Of a stretch of DNA of 15,272 nucleotides, positions 1 through 6,600 are shown one piece after another. Both the position numbers and the translations under genes were made by a program. The notes beneath the pieces were generated by a model, which was not told the origin of the DNA, searched no databases, and was given only the letters and a program-made list of their open reading frames with translations. Source of the DNA: Aureispira sp045105775 (lineage in GTDB: Bacteria > Bacteroidota > Bacteroidia > Chitinophagales > Saprospiraceae). The stretch's first letter is position 1, and every line of letters starts with the position of its first letter. Location: assembly GCA_045105775.1 (NCBI GenBank), contig JBGCDW010000015.1, positions 1 through 15,272 on the forward strand, in the 5' to 3' direction.

Positions 1-119
1 TTATTATTATTACTAAAACTAACACTAGGCGTTTGTGCCCAACTACTATAACCGCAAATAAAACTCATTAAGAATACAAGAAATCCCTTACGAGCAAGAG
101 CAAAATAATGTAATGACAT
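1..119 (-). CDS. Gene C: 5' end of a third paralogous giant T9SS surface protein (partial)
   Basis: Read on the minus strand from an ATG at 117-119, the frame stays open to the left edge and gives 39 complete codons. The product begins with a Sec signal peptide: a basic stretch (ARKG), a hydrophobic core (FLVFLMSFICG) and a likely cleavage site at SSWA|Q, near residues 28/29. The mature protein starts QTPSVSFSNNNN. This closely matches the mature start of gene B (AQTVSFSNADT), so I infer the same family. The start lies 162 bases after the gene B terminator hairpin and in the same direction. The visible stretch ends in a run of AAT codons (poly-Asn). No functional domain is visible, and the assignment rests on the signal peptide, the short VSFSN match and its place in the array. 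It could instead be a shorter or broken copy, which the window cannot show. Confidence 0.8.
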   Translation of the reverse strand, partial: MSLHYFALARKGFLVFLMSFICGYSSWAQTPSVSFSNNN

Positions 120-273
120 AATTGAAAATATTGATGGGAGCAAATAATGATTGAAAATTCTATAATGAACATTCCAAATATCCCAGCTTTTTAACCCTTA
201 TCCTACAGGGAAAACCCTAGCTTATTAAATTTAGGTATTCTCTCAATTTGTCTATTTTTTGCTTCAAGCCCAC
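120..273 (-). promoter_or_regulatory. Intergenic leader between gene B terminator and gene C
   Basis: This AT-rich gap of about 150 bases must hold the promoter and 5' UTR of gene C, if C is transcribed separately as the gene B terminator implies. I find no clean Bacteroidota promoter (TTTG about 20 bases before TAnnTTTG) and no Shine-Dalgarno sequence before the ATG. An AT-rich stretch at 151-165 matches 13 of 15 bases of one at 8949-8963 upstream of gene B. That match is weak because both stretches are nearly all A and T. Confidence 0.3.
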
Positions 274-305
274 AAAAAAAAGCACTCCCACCAAGTAGGA
301 GTGCT
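274..305 (-). terminator. Rho-independent terminator of gene B
   Basis: On the minus strand an 11-bp stem (one G-U pair) with a 3-base loop is followed directly by a run of U. The arms are 295-305 and 281-291, the loop is 292-294, and the U tract is templated by the A run at 274-281. The hairpin starts 30 bases after the gene B stop codon. The core arms are AGCACTCC and GGAGTGCT, the same as in the terminator after gene A. There is no matching U tract on the other strand, so it acts on leftward transcription only. Confidence 0.93.
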
Positions 306-335
306 CTGTAGATAAAAATATCGTATGATTGTTTG

Positions 336-600
336 TTAAGGTCTACCCAGTACCACTTTTCGTTGCACAAAAACATTGTTATTATACAAGAGCAAGATAT
401 ATGCCCCCGAAGGATAATCTAAGCCATCGATACGAACTTGATCGGTGCCCATTTGGATATGCCCTTGCTGTACTTCTACGCCTTGCATATTGACCAATTT
501 CCATTCATAATCATGTTCTAGTGCTTGATCAAACTGTAGATTGAAATAATCGTGTGCTGGATTGGGGAAGAGTTTAAGGCTTTGCAACTCGTTCAATTCC
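336..600 (-). repeat. Near-identical 3' segment shared with gene A (T9SS sorting-domain cassette, copy in B)
   Basis: This segment encodes residues 2767-2853 of gene B and matches 9169-9433 of gene A almost base for base. A run of 104 bases is identical (481-584 against 9314-9417), and another of 48 bases is identical (354-401 against 9187-9234). Just upstream of codon ~2767 the two genes fall to ordinary paralogue similarity. The sharp edge lies close to the N-terminal border of the sorting domain at residue 2771. Confidence 0.9.
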
Positions 601-3600
601 TTCTCCGCTTGGATGGGATCGATACCCACCCAATAGCCGCCAATGGCTCTGGTGGTGGCTACTTGGTATACTTCCTTGGTATCGATGTTTTGGATAAAGA
701 CTATTGCATGGAATTTGTTGGGACGATAGTTGATGAATCCACTGGTCCCATGATTCCAAATAAAAGAAATGGGTTCTGCCTGACCTGCTACCCAGGGTGT
801 TTTAATAATGTTATTGGTATTGATTGATGTGTTGGTATGGAATTGATCGTTCTCCCGTGCTACTGCGTACAAGGGACTACCATAGCCACTCCCCCGTGGA
901 TAGGTGAGCGAGTCTTCGCATATAACGGTGTAGACTCGGTAGTCGGCAGAGTCTAAATTTTCCAAGGCAGTTACTGTTGCTTGAATTTCAAAGGTACTAT
1001 TGACATGGAGGAAGGTATCAATGACTATAGAAAACTTGGGAAATTGCAGCATATCGTATTCAAAATCAGTAGCTCTTAGATCAAATGTAGTAAAAGTCAC
1101 TAAGGGATCATAGCCGTCAATAAAGGCTCGGCCAGCAGGGGCAGAGTATTCATAGGCGCGATTTCTACCCAATGTTGGATTGTGGTTATAAAAAATATCA
1201 TTGGGGTTGGGGTTCTCCATATGATATTGTAACAAGACCACATCTTTGTTGAGGCTGCTGTTGAGAGCCAGTTGATAGATGTGATTGTTGGCAGTTTCCA
1301 TGCCCACAAAATCAACATTGGTCATGGTTTCTAGCAAGACATTGCGGGTGCGATTTTGTACAACAACATTATCAAAGGCAAAACCATCATAGAGTCCTTG
1401 GGGGTCATTTTTTACCGAAGCAAATGCCATTCTCAAACGAAGAACATTATTGGTACCTCTGTAATCATCGAGCTTATAGCGTCCATTTTGCCATGTTGTG
1501 CTTTGTCCAGACCACCCTATTGGAAAAATTCTATCAGTGGTATCGCCAGGATCACCCGCAATGAATGGAGTATTAAACCAATTGATTCCTCTATCGAGTT
1601 CTCCTACAGGAGCCCAAGAGCCATTTGCTTTTTGATATTCTAAAATGGTGCCATCTGCCTGCTGTCGGGTGTCGGTCCAGTAATCTAGACTAATCATAGG
1701 ACGACTCAAGGTGCTGATATCAAAACAAGGACTGTAGACCCAAGCATCTTCGGCTGGGCCATAACCTCCATCTTTGTTGGTCATCCAAATGTGATTGAAA
1801 GAATTGGGAATACTACCCACAGAGTTGGTATCAATACCCCATTCCCAGAGGGAACTATAGCTAGAATCGCGGCTCTCTGCAAACCAGCTCCCAGCAGAAT
1901 TTTCAAAATTTTCTGTATAGGGATAACTATTTACAGTTGGTGAAATAACTAAGCGAATAGTCTGTGTATCGGTACACAAATATTGATTGGTCACGATAAG
2001 TGTGGGATAATAAATACCAGAAGTAGGATATCTATACCCCACGGAGTCAATGGTGTTGCCTTGACTGCTGCCAATCAAGCTATCAGATGTGGTAAAAACC
2101 CATTTGATACTGGTAATGGAATCAATGATATTGTTCTGGAAAATATTATCCAGCCCCAAGTTAGCATTGTTGGGATAAAAGAAACTACTATCTAATTGGC
2201 AACCGCCTTCTACTGTAAAATCTAAATTGGGCGTGCCGTAGACTTTTATCGTATCTACAAATTCATTATCACAGAGCGTAGTAGAATCTTGATAATAATA
2301 TCGGATAGGGTGAAACCCTGGGCCTGCCAAGTCGGGGATAAAGTGATTGGTAGCTGTGCGTACCCCATTGCCACTAAAGGTACCCGACCCAAATCCAATC
2401 AGTTGTACCGTATCGCCTCCCAAACAGTAGGTGTTTTGATTGGAATTGGTGGCAAAGCTTATTTGTGGAAAAGGGTAAATCTTTACCACTCTTTCTTTGA
2501 TAGAGATACAGGCTGTATCACTAATAGAATAAACAATAGTATCATATACTGTTTGAGTAGCTACCGCTCCAGTGCTATCTCGTCTGATGGGATAAAAATA
2601 AGGGATAGCATTTTGGCCAGATGCATTGAGTGTATCTCCGTTGAGCGTAAATATACCTCCGCCAGGAAAGCCATATAGTGCGATAGAATCACTGGAAGCA
2701 CAGTAGGTAGAATCTATGGTAAAATCAGGTGTTTGAAAAAGATTGACAATGAAACTAGTACGGGTACTGTCTTGACAACCTAAGCTGTCGGTCGTAATTT
2801 GTGTGACAATATGTGTACCACCACTCACTGCAGTAGGATTAAAATAGAAACTGGTATCGGAGTAAAACGTGATGGTATTGCCGACGGTATCAAATACAGT
2901 CGTGACAGAAGTTGCAATTCCTCCTGTGGTACTACTAAATGAATGGGTTAGCCCACTGATACTATTATCGGGTATCAATCTTTGTAAGGTGTCATTGCTG
3001 CAAAAGTAAGCATTGGAAACAGGAGCGAGTAACCGAGCAGTAGGCAAGGCATTGACATTGATGCTTGTTATGGTATCTATAGAGCAAATTAAGGCAGACC
3101 CTCCATTATTATAACTGCTGTCTACCATCTGATAATGAATGTTATTTAGTCCTATCCCTGCCTTTTGAGGAATAAAATACCAACTGCTATCAAATTCAAT
3201 ACCAGGGCCTGAAAAATTTCCTCCTGAGGGATTTCCTGTTAAGCGTATGGTATCTTTAATCTGACAATACAATGAATCTAGACCTGTTATAGTAGCTTGT
3301 TGAGGAATATGAATATAGGTTCTTGCCAAGATGGTATCAATACATCCATTACGATCGGTGTACCTGTATTTAAATGATTGATAACCAGCGGAAGTTGCTT
3401 GGTTTGGTGTCAGTGTTAAAAATCCACCATTGATGGAAAATACATTGCTGTTTTGACTGATAAATGTCCCTCCTTGGGGTTCTAAGTTGATGTTATCTTG
3501 AGCACCATTATAACAATAAGCGGAGTCTAGTCCTGAAATAAGAATAGTTGGGTTGGGATGAATAAAAATGTTTTCGCTGATAGTGTCTGTACAGCCAACC

Positions 3601-6600
3601 GAATCCGTATAGCTGTAATAGATTGTCTTGATTCCTGTGTTTATATTAGAAGTATCTGCACTTGGTCGTAAGATGCCCGTGGAATCCAAAACAATAGATC
3701 CATAAAATGAAAATTGACCTGTAGTAGTATTGTTAAGACTGTATAGGGTATCATCAGGAGCAGAAATGCAATATTGGCTATTGTAGCCAGTAAATAGTGG
3801 TGTAGGCAAGGGCTTAACAGTAATACTAATCGTATCTCTGTTGGTGCAGTTATTGGCATCTGTAAATTGATAGTAAACTTGGTAAGCACCTATACCTGCA
3901 AGGCGTGGATTAAATTCTCCTGTAGGGCTAATCCCAAAACCACTATAAGTACTGGTTCCTCCTAAATTATTACTAGGAATTACGAGAAAAGAAGTAGATG
4001 AGTTGTTTAAGCAGAAACTTGTATCAGTAGAACCATTAATAGAGACAACAGGAATGGTATCAATATTAATAATAGCGGTATCACTGTTGGTACAGCCTAC
4101 TATATTGGTGTACGTGTAGATAACCGTATCAATGGTATGGGTTGTATAAGCTTGTCTTGGATTGTACGTATAATTATTGGTCAAGCTATCAAAAATAATC
4201 CCATTACCTAACAGGTTATTATTACTACTGGTCAATGGGCTTGGAATGGGGTTGAGCGTAAAGGTCGAAGTGTTCTTACAATAAGTATGATTAGCAATCT
4301 GATTGCCTAAGGTATCTAGGCTAACTTGGTTGTTAAACGAAGATTCAATATTAACCACAGGAGGAGGCAAAATGGTTACCGTTAAGGTATCGGCACCCAA
4401 ACAACCTGCTTGATTGGCTACCGATGCTATAATCCTTGTTGTTCCAGAGCCCCCGCCAAAAGCAGAGGAAGGATCAAATCTATTGTTGTTTACTACACCT
4501 TGTCCTGTATAGCCGTTAAATATCAAGGAACTATCGGCTACATAACTAATGAGTTTGGAGGATTCATTGGTGCAAAAAGTAGCATTCAAACTAGAGCTAT
4601 CTAACAAAAGATCAATAGAGGGAGGCGTACTGACAATAGTGGTATTGGTAGTACTATAGGTACAACCAAAGTTATCTGTCAACACATACGTTATGAGCAG
4701 ACGACCTGTATCGGCTATACTCGGATTGAAATTTCCTGCAGAATCCAATCCCAAAAAGGGAACAAAGTGAGCGTTTCGGATATTGGGTAGAGGTATCGTA
4801 ATTAAGGATAAAGGTGCTCTGTTTTTGCAATAAGTAGAATCAACAACAAAAACAGGATCAAGTGGTTTTATGATACTAAACCGCCCAGTAGTTGCAATTA
4901 TACAGCCGTAATAATCAGCGTTGTAGTTCAGTTGTAGAGATACATCTTGATTTCTACTGGGTACAGTGGTATTATAAAGATCTCTAGGATTAAAAATAGT
5001 ATCAACCAAGGTATCCAAAAAAGTAGTACTAAGTCCTTGAATACTCAAAGCACTACTGCTGTTTAAAAAATAAGGCGATAACTGGAAGGTAGCTATAGAA
5101 TCATTGGCACAGTAGTTTGCGGACAAACCTGTCAGGCTAGGAAATGGCTGTTCAACAATGAAAACCGTATCTAAAATCTCAATAGTTTGTGTAATAGTCG
5201 TATCATTTCTAGTATCAATTTCATAACTGTTGTATTTAGCTGTAAATACAATAAAGGTATCATTAGGAGAAATTCTAGATGGATAAAAAATAAAATCTTC
5301 ACTACCTGCTATACTATTGTTGGGTGCAATGATGTTTTGTAACGCTGTATCTTGTGTAGTTAGGGTGACTAATTGATTGCCCACAACTGTATTACCATTT
5401 GGCAAAATTATAGGAGCGGCATAAACCAAACTTGGATCTCGCTGCACCACATAATTATTAATTGTTTGTCTGCATATAATATTGGGCAAATCATAAATTT
5501 CGGAAAAATCTGTTACAAAAATATTACCATTAATGATTCCTCTACAGCCATTGTTATTAAATTCCAAACGAATGGGATTGGCGGTGTCAACTCTTGCCAG
5601 ATTGCCCAAAAATTGATTATTATTGACATAAGTGCCAGAGAAGATATGAGGATAACAAATGCTCAAGTTGGTGTTATTGCACAATATGCTTGGTCGTGTG
5701 AAATTGATAAAGGTATTATTGATGCTATCTAAAGTGAGCAAACGATTGTTGTTACCATTGGTTTGTTTTACAATCGTAGCAAAAGAAATCTGATGGAGAC
5801 GGTTGTCATAAAATGTAAGTGCTTTGCTTAGATACAAGGTATCACTACAGTTATTGCCATTGCTGTATTGAGGCAAATAATTGTAAGTAATATCCACGTT
5901 AAGTTGACCGATATGGGTGGCAGGCCATTTAGCATGGGTTGCATTGATACTAGTATTGGTGATAAAATTAAAGGTAGAATCTATTTGAGAACTATCAGCT
6001 GTGAAAAAACCACCACTAGGAACTCCATAAAGAGAAATATTGGTGTTATCTGCACATAAGGGGGTAGTTTGTGCTAGGAAATCTAATATAGGATTGTGTA
6101 CAATAAGGGGTTGGGTAGTCGTATATAACAAAGTACTGCCATTCCAAAAACTAATAGCACTCGTAGCAGCGGTAGGAGGAACCGAAAATACAATAGTTCC
6201 ACCAACACTATTATTACCATTAGAAAAAGTACTGATAGCCGTAACAAAGATGTCAATATTATTGCCTGCTGTGTCTCGTAGTTGAATCTTGTCAGGATGT
6301 TGTGCAAACTGATCGTAATCAAAAACAAGACTATCATTGATACATGCTTCATATAGATTAGGAACACCTGCTGTTTGGTTAAAAAGAATGGCATCGGCTG
6401 TGAAAGAAGCAATACTATCCAATTTAATGACGGTATAATCCTGATTGGTACAACTCATGGAATCAGTATAGGTATACCAAATTGTATCTACCTCTGCACT
6501 TAAAGGCACTAAGTTGGGAGCATAGTAGTAGATATTATTACTGGCTTGGAATATTCCAAAACCATTAATTTGGGTGCCCAATAATCCTGTCGTATAACTT

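Noticed and set aside
1..12. TTA trinucleotide run (AAT codons in gene C) as a possible phase-variation tract
   Set aside because: It has only four units, cut by the window edge, and a trinucleotide change would alter Asn number without shifting the frame.
207..218. Small palindrome AGGGAAAACCCT in the gene C leader
   Set aside because: The stem is only 4 bp and the flanking bases do not pair. It has no U tract and no counterpart in the gene B leader, so there is no support for a terminator or an operator.
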